64,000 bases of DNA, from positions 118,232 to 182,231 of the forward strand of contig NMRA01000618.1 in assembly GCA_002633005.1 (NCBI GenBank), given 5' to 3'. The stretch is from Phoronis australis (taxonomy: Eukaryota; Phoronida; Phoronidae). Shown piece by piece: positions 12,371-23,721 of the stretch. The notes beneath the pieces are model-generated. The model was given only the letters and a program-made list of their open reading frames with translations. It was not told the DNA's origin and made no database searches. Position 1 is the stretch's first letter, and each line of letters begins with the position of its first letter. Both the position numbers and the translations under genes were made by a program.

Positions 12371-13610
12371 ATTTTTATGCATCGCGTATAAATCTTGCTG
12401 CTTTTGATTTCCATATCTGTACATGTTTTTGTGCTTAATATGTTCGTAATAGCATACATGTAACTAAATATTCCAATACTTATTTTAGTTACTACTTGCA
12501 CGTATATAGTTCTGTGTATACTACTTTCATCTATGTACTGTCTACAACCCAGATGGTTCGCGATTTCTGGGCTTGTCATTATTTTCCTTGTATGTTCTCA
12601 TGTGTGTTCTTCAATAAATTTATATTACCTAGAAATAAACAAGGAGTCTAGACACGACTCCGTGACCGCTACTGGATTCCAGCTTCGACCCCCTGAATCC
12701 CAGTCCCGGTCCATGAGCAGACATGAAACCATTTTGCTCCAGAACATGGGTTCAAAAGATCGTAGCTGGAATCTGGTGACGCAGCCGTGGAATTGTTTCC
12801 ATTTTTTTAGTCCAGTGACACCTTCTCACGATTTCTTCGTGAACTTGCTCATGGAATTTTAAACAGGAGTCCCCGGTACACCATCTTGAATATCTACATG
12901 TAGTTAAGTGCATTAAACAATCCAATTTGGGTGCGTTTCCCGTTTACGAAGACGGAGGAGTAACGGAAATTAAGACCAGTACATTTGGAAGAACATCGAA
13001 TTGATTGTCTGAAGTTTGAAATTCTGTCATTCATAAAACATCCAGGATTGTCACATATCGTTTTTTAACAAACTTAGTCAGCTGTAACGCAAGGCTTGCT
13101 CGTGGATTGTCTTCTCATTCCACGGAAGCCTATTGCAACCATAGAAATACTAATGGCTTTACCAGCACTGTACAAGTAGATACACGTACGCCTCGAGGAC
13201 GAAGCGTCATGTGCAGCACTTCGTCTCAAACGTAACAATTAAAGTCAGTGGCTGAAAACTCTCCTTGATTCTATTGCACAGAAAAGTCACGGGAACGTGT
13301 GCAATAAAATAATGTACAAAACTGTGCGCCTGTTGATCATGCCTAGTAAATATCCAGATCACAGCTTTAACTCGTACAAACATACTCCTCACGAAAATTG
13401 CTGACAGACGCCAGTAGCAGAACGCTCAAACGAGGTGGTTTGTTTCACTGACCATTAGATAGCATAAGTGTACAGGGTAGCACGGTCGACCACACGCTGA
13501 CTAACAATAGGTGTATACTATCTATTCTGCAGACTGTACTGATTAAAAGAGTAACGCTCCGATCGAGGGGAATACTTTAATTTATTTTAAAGCCGACATC
13601 ACAGTAGTTT
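12371..13610. other. Intron 3, middle part; nothing recognised
   Basis: Short ORFs only, no recognisable peptide. The part next to the retrotransposon tail may be its 3' untranslated region. Confidence 0.4.
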
Positions 13611-13617
13611 ACATGCG

Positions 13618-13838
13618 CGCATCGGAAGTGAGCAAAAAGGTCAGCCTCAGAGAAACGAAGACTACGAGAAGATGAGACAAAAATCCACTAAAAGAGCAGG
13701 AACTACCGAAATTAGGCGAACACGTAATTCACGGCTCTCGTCGTACCGCATTTTTTAGTAATAGGTCCAAATCCCCAAAAATCGAGCCCCTATTGTTTAG
13801 GCTGGGTGCGTGCATGGTTTACCTATTTTTTAACAGTC
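13618..13838. repeat. Dispersed 0.2 kb repeat family, copy 1
   Basis: Shares a series of blocks with 27175-27350, 32509-32685 and 53899-54118: a gtgagcaaaaaggtc-like start, a tccactaaaa block, a tagtaata/ttagcaaa-aggtcca block, a cgagcccc block and a ggtgcgtgcatgg-like end. No coding potential was seen. Confidence 0.75.
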
Positions 13839-14192
13839 ATTAACTGCACGACGTTTCAAAACCTCTTTTAATGGGAGAAAAAAATCTTGTTCAGCTGCAT
13901 ACACAGACTTGCAGATAACGGAAGAGATTTGATTCCATGAATATTATTAGTGTAATCATCATGTAGTACATTGTACACGGATAGCCATCTCTGAATACAT
14001 GTATTCGAATTCGCACAAGGCTGTAAACTACCATTCACTAGCAGGGCCAGCTGAGCCACGCTTTTACATCCGGTAAATAGGTCACCTGCTAATTAACCGG
14101 AAAGAAGCGCCCCCTCTGAAAACTCCACATAGCAATATCGTAGCTGTGAATCTCTTGTCTATAATCATTATAGTACAACACGCCTCTTCCAG

Positions 14193-14384
14193 GTGGCAAT
14201 ACTTTTCCAGCCATATTATCAACTGTACCTGTTTGTATCCGATGCAAAAACCGAGCACCGATCACATTGGGTTTCCAATAGAACACGATGTTCGCGACAG
14301 ATCGTGGTACCTCACAGCTACCCGCACCAAGAAGGACCTGGTTATTATACTAGATACTAGTCTGTCAATGGAGCGGGTTGGGAG
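14193..14384 (+). CDS. CACNA2D: Alpha2delta-like exon 4: WQYF segment and start of VWA domain
   Basis: The acceptor cgcctcttccag gives phase 2, matching exon 3. The peptide opens with WQYFSS, continues to CLYP, then DVRDRSWYLTATRTKKDLVI and LDTSLSM. This reproduces the family order WQYF, YP, VRxRxWY, then the KDxxILVDxSxSM strand carrying the metal-ion (MIDAS) site; DxSxS is intact here as DTSLS. The vertebrate alpha2delta-1/2 RRR motif involved in gabapentinoid binding is R-D-R here, with the third arginine kept. The donor ggag|gtaggt leaves phase 2. Confidence 0.93.
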
Positions 14385-14927
14385 GTAGGTCGTTGTTTGA
14401 GCTGCTTTGCACTGTTTTGATACATGGGAACTGTGTGATGACTGGGCTACTGCAAACAACAAATAATTCCGACACATGCAGTGAGTTAGGCAACGTTCAC
14501 CATAATTCAGTGCCATTGCAGAGTCTCACAATCGCGGAAATTATTCTTTTGATATGCCCCTGATGGCGCTTCAATGAAATTTCTTACCTCATGAGACATG
14601 TTTGACAAACGGCGCTAGTAACAAATTAACTGTCGCAAGCAACTGTAAATGATTCCAAGCACATTCATAGATTGCCAACCCTTTCCCATCAACTGAGATT
14701 CACTGATTCATTTGTCGTCGATTCAAAAGCTACATCTACATTATGTAGAGTAGGCGCTAGTACAGTCTGTATGTTATGCACTTGCCTATAATTTCAATGA
14801 ATTCATTAGGTGCACTGGAGATGCAATAAACAGCCTACACCTGTGTTCAAGTGGAATTGTTAAGAATAAGAATACACTTGTTCTGTCATCCACATATATT
14901 CCCCACTTTGCTCGCCATCTTTCATAG
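14385..14927. other. Intron 4
   Basis: No feature recognised. Confidence 0.6.
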
Positions 14928-15182
14928 GCTACGGCTTGCTCGACAACTCATCAGTGAGATCCTGAAGCTTGTTACAATAGTTGATAAAATCAACATAATC
15001 TCTAGCCAAGGTAGCTATGTGACCAAGCAGGGCGTTATCACAAGACTGGAACATATCCAATCGGCGTCCTGCTCAGACGCCTCCAACGTTTCCAATCTAG
15101 TGGAGGGAACGGAATACAACAAGAAACGGCTACTCAATTGGTTGGCGACTGTGCAGCCGGATGGTTCGTCTGTATTCCTGCT
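14928..15182 (+). CDS. CACNA2D: Alpha2delta-like exon 5: VWA domain core
   Basis: The acceptor ctttcatag gives phase 2, so the codon split across the junction is AGG, reading SMERVGR then LRLARQLISEILKLVTIVDK. This is helix 1 of a VWA fold (family: LxLxxxxxxxMLxTLxxxD), followed by the strand INIISSQ. The C-terminal part includes NKKRLLNWLATVQPDGSSVF. By position, the serine pair replaces the threonine of the family's GxTD MIDAS loop. The donor ct|gtaagt leaves phase 2. Confidence 0.9.
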
Positions 15183-15685
15183 GTAAGTTACCTCGGTGCC
15201 TCGTTTCCATTGAAACCCACGATTGACGTATAATGCACGAATATTTCCTTCGCACTTACATTTTTGTAAACGCTGCAAGAGAATGCTCTGGTAAGTATTC
15301 AACATGTTGGCACCTGTAAGTTTGAGTTGCCTTAGGTTTGTATTTTTGTCAACATGATGGAGCCTGTAAAACTAAGGATGTCAAGTATGCATAGCTGATG
15401 CGGATTTCACATGAAAAAATAATCAATGACGTGTGTCTTAATTGCACCATTTGACAAATTCGAATGTTTTATGGAACGTATCTCGTTTTTGAAGGTAAAA
15501 TAGTTGTTTTGCCTAAAGTTGAAACATGACTTTCTTTGAATTATGTTATTTTAGTTGTTTAGAGTGTATTTTCTAGGAACACTGCACCTGGAGCCTCTGA
15601 CGAAACGTACTGTACCCTATTTCGTCTCAGGTTGCATCACTTACGATTGACAAACATGTACGAAATGTGTCTTATTTATTCACAG

Positions 15686-15816
15686 CGATGCCTTTGCTAG
15701 AGCGTTTGACGTTCTTAAGAAAAACTCCGAGACTCGCTCTTGCCACCAGAAAATAATTTTTATTACCGATGCAGAAAAACACGATGGTGATAGAATACGG
15801 TGTACCGTAGGAGAAC
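15686..15816 (+). CDS. CACNA2D: Alpha2delta-like exon 6: VWA helix and ITDA strand
   Basis: The acceptor ttatttattcacag continues phase 2. The peptide DAFARAFDVLKKN, then CHQKIIFITDAEKHDGDRIR, matches the family FxxAFxxLxxN ... CxKxIMLFTDG block, including the aspartate after the threonine. The donor gaac|gtgagt leaves phase 1. Confidence 0.92.
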
Positions 15817-15845
15817 GTGAGTAAAAAGACATGCACAGCAAACCT

Positions 15846-16520
15846 TAGAGGAGCATGCCACCCAAAAAACAACCTAATTTGTATCGATTTAGATCGAGTA
15901 GTTCTACTCCATAACGACGCGTACGGTTGGGTTACCTGACATCTGACGGCAGACGGAGGTGTTGAAATTATCCAATGACGTCATCGGTTTCACACGCAGT
16001 CTGTTCAGCAGTTCACAACACGGGTTACTGGTGTCAGCTTATTGCTTGAAGACATCGTTTAACACCGATAAATCATCAAACTTCGATGTAAAACCCTTAA
16101 AAATACACCGAGTTCTTATAAAAACGTGTTGTTTTATTTCGCTCTAAAGGATTTATTGGTATTTGGACACACCGTAGCCCACGAAGTTTGGCAGACCAAT
16201 GTCCGTAGCAACGGGATTTTGGGGTCTGTTCGGAGATAATTTCGAAGTATTTTCCGTGAGATACAGACAGGAGAACCTAGATCTGTGTTGTTTAGACTTG
16301 TGATTTTTTGAGTTCTAAACACCAAACGCTGAGTATCCTGGCCAGTGGCTCGGAGCCCGATCAGGCCCGTCGCGGCCGGCCGGATTGACTCGTTATCCCG
16401 GCCAATGGCTGAGAAACTGACCAGGCATCACGAACATAAACCAGCCAAAGTTCAGTGGAAACTAAACTTCCAGTCAAGAAAATAGTATACTTGTGAGCCA
16501 AAGTAATGTGCACGTGATTA
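15846..16520. repeat. Interspersed 0.65 kb repeat, member 1 (inverted relative to member 2)
   Basis: The reverse complement of this stretch aligns along its length with 22868-23478. One end carries gaggagcatgccacc; its complement ends member 2. The inner string gacggcagacggaggtgttg is exactly mirrored in member 2. A similar end string, ggtggcattctcctttaa, lies alone at 17498-17515, suggesting a third, fragmentary member. No coding potential. Confidence 0.85.
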
Positions 16521-19500
16521 TGTTGGTGAATTAGCCACGAAACTGCAAATCTATTTACTCGTCGAGTGCCGCGGAATTCAGGTTCCGCTTTGGCCACAGC
16601 ACCGTCAGGGCAGAAGTTGTACATTGACAATCATTATTTGAGTAATGTAAATGTACGTAAAGATTCTCCTATCACCTGGCAGTGGGATGGAAATCGAGTT
16701 GTTTCACAACAGTTTCTGTCAGCAAACACGAAATTAGCATAAGCTCACACGGCCTTGTACGTTTCCCGTCAATTAGTTTTATTGCACCTAAAGCCGGTAA
16801 CGCAGTGATTTATTCATTGCTGGCTTTTCAAATCATTTGCACTCACGAAAACTCCAAAGGCATTGCAAATTGCACCTAATGAGACAGACTTTGTTTCAGT
16901 TTTATATAAGTATTGGTTAGGGTGAGAATAATTCATTTTGAAACAGAACGCCAACATGGCAACTCGCAATCCCGACGAGCTAGAGCTCATCAGTCCCGAC
17001 TTCACAGGTGGATCGTTAAGTTTTACAGGCTATCAATTCGAACAGGAATACCGTGATGAAGAAATACTAGAGAGGCGCCGTGAACAAGCTCAGACAACGG
17101 AACGTATGGAGTTATTTGGTAAGCCGGCATTCGTCAGGCACTTTCTACGCCTGCAAAGGCCACAGACAAGGAGATGTTTCACAGCCTCATACTTACTTTT
17201 TACAGCGTAAATTTCATTCTTCACTACCATGAGCCATTTCCTAAGCATTTTGGACTATCGAGAAAGTAAAAAAACGATATACCCGCTTTCCTCGCATCTG
17301 CTTAGTTCGGACAAGCGGGAACGATGCACCGCAACATAGCGGCATTCACTCTGCATATGAACCATTGACGGCGCTAGCGTCGTTTCTCACCTTCCTCACA
17401 GGTTAACGCGACACCTCTTGGCAAGGTAAGGTCGACCGTATGAGAGGCGATGTGGATACAGACCTATTAAGACGGCAAAAATGACTAATTAAATTTGGTG
17501 GCATTCTCCTTTAAACAGCACATCTGTTTATAGTTTGTTTGCATAAACAGTAGTGTCGCGCCTTTTGGCCTGTGGCCGACTGCACTTACACGCGAAACTT
17601 AGGCGCACGCGCGCCAGTATGCGAATCACTTTAGTAAATGAAAGGCCGCCAAAACGGCATTAATTCGGATATAGGTCCGGCGCTGCAATACTCTGTGCCT
17701 ACATACAATATCAAACGAACCGCTAAACTTCAGTCAAACATGTGACGGAATGACCAATATATGTATATGTAAATGGTTCCACATGAGCACAACTTCTCAC
17801 GAACTGGAAGCAATCTTGTATCAAGTTCAAAGGTCTACCTATGTTGATATAATACTGTTATGTGAACAACCCTTTGCCTATGACAAAGAAAAAATTATAT
17901 AACAAAAGACAAAAGTCCTTAAACCATAGTCAATCCAGTCTGCTGCACTACAAAACCTAATGGCGGGGGATCAAACGTGTTGTCCGGACGTCAAAATGCG
18001 ATGGCCTCACCCAAAAAACTAGTTGGCTAGACCACGATGGCCGGTGCTACAATTATTTGGCCGGAGATCAAACACGACGGCCGGACTTCCTGTCAGACTC
18101 ATTATTAATGTCTCGAAGCATTCAAGTGATATCTAGTGGTTATTTTCGTACACGTGGGTTTGTTTAGCACAAAATCAGCGATTTGTTTGGCCATTGAGTT
18201 ACTTGTAATGCTTGCCTGAAATTAAGCGAAATGTCACACATTCTATGTGTGTACTGTATTTATCAGAAATACGTACAGAACGTGATGATACGGCTGTGCA
18301 AAAACTTTGCCATTCAACGGTGAAATACGAAAGAACTACTTTCCTCAAACTGCGATGTAATTGCCGTTACATAGTATTTTTACAAGCGTAATGCGCGTCG
18401 AAAGATGCACAGAAATCCATCGTGAGAGCGCGCCGACCTAACGTGAGCGCTGGCGAAGGACTATAATAAATCAATTTTGGCGTGTGTGTACTCGGGCGGG
18501 AGGGTATCTGTAGTTTCTGAGTGTGGATGCAATTTTTGTAATTTGTTTGTGTATAGCGACATCAAGATGACCACGTGTGTAGATTTGTTACGCTTGACCG
18601 GTGCAAAATGTTTAAGTAAAATGCACCCATCACGGGTGTATCGTGCCCTGATTACAAAATACGCGACAACGCATATGAAACAAAATGAACGTGCTTACAA
18701 ACACAGTACAGGTTGCTGGAGAAGATGCTTTTCTGAAAAACACCTACATGTACATGTATTGCGGGTATGAGACACTTTTGGTGTAAACTTGAGCAGTTTA
18801 TGATGTCGCTCCTTTGACGTTTTAACTTATACTGTAGTATCGCTGAATGCAACAAAACACCTTCATGAAACAGACATACATTTTCTAACACGTAACTAAT
18901 GTTGATCATAACCTACTCAGTAAATTGAAATTTTGCAAAATAAGTAGGTCACCTCATTACGGCGTTTTCCAGTTGCTCCCAACTTGTTCGATTCTATAGC
19001 CCAACAACAAGTTGGGAAGATCACCCCTGTAGTCAAAACTCCATTCTGGCATTTACAGTTAGAGGACCGGCTCTCTTTTGTTCGATAACTGCTCTAATCT
19101 CCGATTAGATCGTTTCTAACCTGACTGGGCTGTGCTGTTAAAATGAAAGTTAAGTTATAACATATTTGAACATTAACCAATAGCATTTCTGAATTCCTTG
19201 TCAAATGCTGATGATGTTTAGTTTTTGAATCACCAAAATCGCCATACTACAACAGAAGTTAAGACAATCCATTCTGCCAGGTTTCTGTAACCCTTTGAAG
19301 CCTGGCGATAATTGGCCTGCTTGTTGCAATACAGGAAAAAAGGCTGTAGGCTACAGGGCAGTTAACAAAGGCGCCAGATGTTATCGCACATTCAGAACCC
19401 CTTACGTCTGGAAAAGTTGCTGAACGACAACGCCGTCATGTGTCATTTGAAAAAAGTTCCATTAACCCTCAAAGAATGGAAAAAAAAAACAGCTATTGAA

Positions 19501-19865
19501 ACATCTTTTTAAAACTATTTCCACGTATTTCAGGATATCTGATAACTATACTGTTCATTGGTAAACCAAAGATCACGCTTTGCCCTCGCTCATAAAGTCC
19601 ACAAATGCCTACAGCTCTTTCGGACTGTTTCATACAGAAGGTACGGATGTAGTGACTTACAGGTGTACATGTATGCAGAGTAGAAGACCTTTTGCATGCC
19701 TAGACAGACCCAGCTACACTGCGGCGATTACCCCCCCCAAGTTCAATACAAATTGAATTACAAATGTCGCTTCTTTTGAAAGTCAGGCAGACATTAGAGT
19801 CTGGTTGAGCTCTTTGGCCATTTTATATTATTTCATGTGTTTAAGTTTGTCATTCGTTGTTTCAG
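16521..19865. other. Intron 6 remainder
   Basis: Apart from the exon-like ORF at 16956-17118 and the terminal fragment near 17.5 kb, no coding peptide was recognised. A perfect 11-bp inverted repeat (cccaacttgtt / aacaagttggg) lies at 18978-19016. Confidence 0.5.
16956..17118 (+). CDS. Orphan exon-like ORF with good start context (unidentified)
   Basis: An ATG in a strong context (aacATGG) begins MATRNPDELELISPDFTGGS. It continues through SLSFTGYQFEQEYRDEE into ILERRREQAQTTERME, an acidic then charged helical sequence of gene-like composition. It ends at a good donor, ttatttg|gtaagc, in phase 1. I do not recognise the family. An acceptor-like aaacag lies just upstream, but its phase does not fit exon 6. 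Its end phase equals that of exon 6, so it could splice to 19866 as an alternative first exon, or it could belong to a nested gene. Both are inference. Confidence 0.4.
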
Positions 19866-19969
19866 ATGGCGAGGTCGTCTTGAGTGAAACGTCGTACAAA
19901 ATTTGCTTTCACCAGTGGGAGCGATTTCCTGAACGGCTGAAAAAACTGAGGACAAAAATGAATATATCG
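19866..19969 (+). CDS. CACNA2D: Alpha2delta-like exon 7: end of VWA domain
   Basis: The acceptor cgttgtttcag opens phase 1, fitting exon 6, and the donor tcg|gtgagt closes in phase 0. The joined peptide reads RCTVGEHGEVVLSETSYKIC and then HQWERFPERLKKLRTKMNIS. By order it should be the end of the VWA domain, where the family has a VFTFSVGQHN-like strand; VGEHG may be its remnant. Similarity is weak, so this is one of the most divergent parts of the gene. Confidence 0.7.
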
Positions 19970-22566
19970 GTGAGTTGCCTACATGTATAGTATGTTGATG
20001 ATTGTGGTGTAGCGTATAGTGTGTTAAGCAGTCACAACTTTGGATTAGTGCTCATGTGTTACCGCTTGTCGGATGCGGCATTGTCCTTCAGTACATGACT
20101 TCGTTATTACCGATCATGACAGCTACCACATCAGGTGGCTATAAGCTAAATATTATTAAAGCTGTGTGGATCGTATATTTTGAGCCGGGAATTCGGTTTC
20201 ACAAGTCAAATTCTCATCTCAAAAAACCTGTCCTAGACCAACTTCCTTGCTGCTATAAACCTTGGTCACCGGTCGCTCAACAACACCATTGTTACCTCGT
20301 TTCAGCCTGAAATATACACCTTCATCGTAAAGAAACAAGGAGTGCTGTCATCGGAGCTGCTGTGTTCTAAAGTGCATCGAACATTTCTGGTATCACTGTT
20401 AGCTTACCATGTTATTTCTATGGCTCATTTCAGTTTAAAAGGATACCAAACCATGCTGTGGGAGGTTCGACCAATCCGTGTTCCGTTCCCGCTAATGCAC
20501 CATGTACACCCAACTGACAGTCAAAGTGTTATTCTTTGAATGAATATATATAATGTACATGTATGGTTCACTTTCTGTATTCCAGTGTCAAGACTTAGAT
20601 AATAAAGACTGCGATCAAGTTAAGCGTTAAATTAGTTATTGAAACGCAGGGTAGAGGGAGTGTGACCGGCAAAGTCTTGATCACTGAGTGGCCGCGGGAA
20701 TCTTTCTAAATTCAAGGGTTATTGCTCAAATGTCTTTAGATTGCTATTGGCAACCGATTTATGATCAATAATGATCGTCTAGTTTAAGAGCTATTAACAG
20801 ATGAGCAGTCGCTTTTGTTGACTCTTCACTCAAGTTTTCCCTGGACAAGGTGTATGTTAGTAGTCTACATTATGACAAATTATGGAAATTGCTTTCACTT
20901 TCGTGTAAGTTTTAGTGAACTATAGAAACCCACGAACTGGATTTCTCATCATTTCGCTTAGGCAAGCTCTTTTATGGTTTACCTCGCATTGATAGCACTG
21001 GTAATTACCAATAATGATATTGATTACTTCATGTCGATTTTTGTTCGATTAATGGAGCCTTAAGCGATGGTCAGGAAACACCGATATCTTCAGCTTTTTG
21101 TTCCGAGAAAGTGCCCATGGCCGCTATCCTTTTTTCCGAAAAAACGAGCACTTTCGGATGTACCCGGTGACCATGTATAACGAGCGTTACGTTTTCAAAT
21201 GGATAGCCTTGTTTCCTCTTTGCTGGAGAAGAGAGATTGGTGCACGTTAATGACGATGACATGGTTGCAATTCTTTTACTCTCCGTAAACCTGGACAAGG
21301 TCGGTCTCTGCAAGAGTTATAAAAAAAAAATCGAACATGGCGTTACACACTCTGCCGCATAACTATGAGGTTGAGTTGCCTGCATGTAGAATTTTTGTAG
21401 ATCGGACACAACGAGCATCACTTTCAGAGCCTTCATAGCTCCAGTAACGAACTATATACCTAGCTGACAATTTCGATAGGTGTTTGCATCCACTAGGCTT
21501 ATTATTCGACGGCGAAAACACGAGAAATAAGGGTCTTAAGAAAGATGGCAATATTAACCGAGATATTGGGCCAACACCTTTTTCAATGAACGATATCGCC
21601 TCGTTTATTATGAGAATACTTCTTGTTGTTTATGATATGGAAAACCACAAAAACACTCCCACAGGTTGTATTTTCTGCACCATATACATGTAATATTAAA
21701 TTTTAAACAAATCGGGCTAATTTAGTGCGCGGATTTCGATTTGTGCTTGCAACTGGAATGTAAACAATCAGTCTTGGTATTTAAGACTCGTTTCAAAAAC
21801 AAGAATATGTATATTCATGAGTGCCATGTTAAATGGCCTTTGGAATGTATATTATGAATCTTGGCAGGCAGTATTTCCCCACACTTGTGTAACTCGACTA
21901 AAGCCTTGACGTAGGTCACGCTTGCCGATTTAGCAGACTTTTAGAGTTTACAAAATGGCCTCCAAATTTTGGATGGTTGGCGTGAGTTACACAGCATCGT
22001 TTTGTTTTCGAAAATGTGACGGTAAAGTCGTCGGGTTTTGTATCCTTTTAAATTAATAATAACTTTTTTGTTTCAATATTATTTAATATGACGTGTATTT
22101 AGTTTTCTTAGATGTGCATGTACATGTAGGTCCGTCATTTTGATTAAAAGTCGAAACATCGGAGGGATGTTCAATTAAGACGGTATGCACGTGAAGTCAA
22201 ATTTGTTGAATTCAAAGATCGATTATTATAAAAGATGACTTGAATTTCCTTGTCAAAATAGCGTACTTTAAGTCTGTGCTTGCGGTTCAGTATTCAAGCC
22301 ATGTGGATGAGCAATAATATAATGTAAACTGTTTTAATTGACGATACTATCGATCAAAGAATCATGGCTTTGTTACTCTTGAGCGGTTTGGAGAGTTAAA
22401 GTTCCATGTCTATTCCAATATGAAATTTCTTTAATAGGCGGAGACACAAAGTCACAACGTTTCGCTTAGAGAACGTGTGAGGCCTTGCGTCGGTGCTACA
22501 TCAAGCTTGTTAATTTGCACGACTCTTGCAGTATCTCTAAAATTGAGTTACTGGTTCTAGCTGCAG
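19970..22566. other. Intron 7
   Basis: No mobile element or gene recognised. The short ORFs (20056-20539, 21071-21313) show no family resemblance. Confidence 0.55.
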
Positions 22567-22736
22567 GGAGAGTCCGATTTGAAGAGTAGTCTAGAAAAAT
22601 TGAAAAGCCAAATGGATGTCCTCAAGACTCCTAAAGACCACACGGAAGTGAGCGTTACCGAGCCGTACACGGATTCAACAGGCTTGGGGCCCGTCATCAC
22701 TCTGAGTGCCCCCGTGTTTTCCAGGAAAACACACCA
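22567..22736 (+). CDS. CACNA2D: Alpha2delta-like exon 8: link from VWA to first Cache region
   Basis: The acceptor tagctgcag keeps phase 0, and the donor ca|gtaagc leaves phase 2. The peptide begins GESDLKSSLEKLKSQMDVLK and continues to VTEPYTDSTGLGPVITLSAP with VF. The second part matches the family segment WTxxYxDxxGLGxVxTxSxPVF that opens the first Cache region. Confidence 0.88.
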
Positions 22737-22867
22737 GTAAGCATGCCATTTTAGTGGAGCAGTCTCATTTTAAACTATACTGTTTGTTTAAATGCTTAAC
22801 TTTAGTTGTGGGGCTTATATGAGAGGCAATGTTAGATTTGCAGTCTCCAATTGATTCACCAACATAT

Positions 22868-23478
22868 TCACGTGCACATTACTTATTTGGCTCACTAGTA
22901 TAGTATTTTCTTAAATGGAAGTTTAGTTTCCAACTTTAGCTGGTTTATGTTCGTGATGTCTTCAGTCCGGCCGGGATAAAAAGCGTTTTGTGTGTTTAGA
23001 ACTCAAAAATTACAAGTCTAAACAGCACATATCTAGGTTCTCCTGTCTGTATTTCACGGAAGAATACTTCGAATTTATCTCCGAACAAATTAAAAAAACT
23101 CCTGCTACGGACTTTGGTAAATTGGCCCGCCGATTTTTGTAGGCTACGGTGTGTCCAAATACCAATAAATCCGTAACACCGAAATAAAACAACACGCTTT
23201 TATAAGAACTCGGTGTATTGTTAAGGGTTTTAAATCGAAGTTTGACGATTTATTGGTGTTAAACGATGAATTCAAGCGATAAGTTGACACCAGTAACCCG
23301 TGTTTTGAACTGCTGAACAGACTGCGTGGGAAATCAATGACATCATTGGATAATTTCAACACCTCCGTCTGCCGTTAGGTAACGCAACCGGACGTGCCGT
23401 TATAGAGTAGAACTACTCTATCAAAATTGATACAAAATAACGGTTGTTTTTTTGGTGGCATACTCCTTTAAGGATAGC
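22868..23478. repeat. Interspersed 0.6 kb repeat, member 2
   Basis: Reverse-complement partner of 15846-16520. It ends with ggtggcatactcctttaagg. It lies in the intron between exons 8 and 9. Confidence 0.85.
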
Positions 23479-23594
23479 CATTCGCATAAATAACGAATAG
23501 TTCAACACCATTAGTGTACAGCTGTATTCCCTTGTCAGTTACGTTGAGAACTGAGTTCGTTGTCATCAATATAATATTGCTTTGTATCACACAG

Positions 23595-23721
23595 GTTACT
23601 TGGGGTGTTTGCCGCTGACATTATGACATCCACCTTAAACAGCTTAGTAGCACACGTTTGGAAGAAATCTTATGGGTTTATTACCGACCTGACCGGCAAT
23701 GTTGTGGTCCATCCGTCACAG
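23595..23721 (+). CDS. CACNA2D: Alpha2delta-like exon 9: first Cache core
   Basis: The acceptor atcacacag supplies the third base of a split CAG codon. The peptide LLGVFAADIMTSTLNSLVAH, then YGFITDLTGNVVVHPSQ, matches the Cache core (LLGVxGxDVxxxxL ... GYxFxIxxNGYVxxHP). The donor cag|gtacat leaves phase 0. Confidence 0.93.

Noticed and set aside
15816-19866. A missing VWA exon between exons 6 and 7
   Set aside because: First assumed because exon 7 is so divergent, but exons 6 and 7 join directly in phase, and VGEHG can stand for the family strand.
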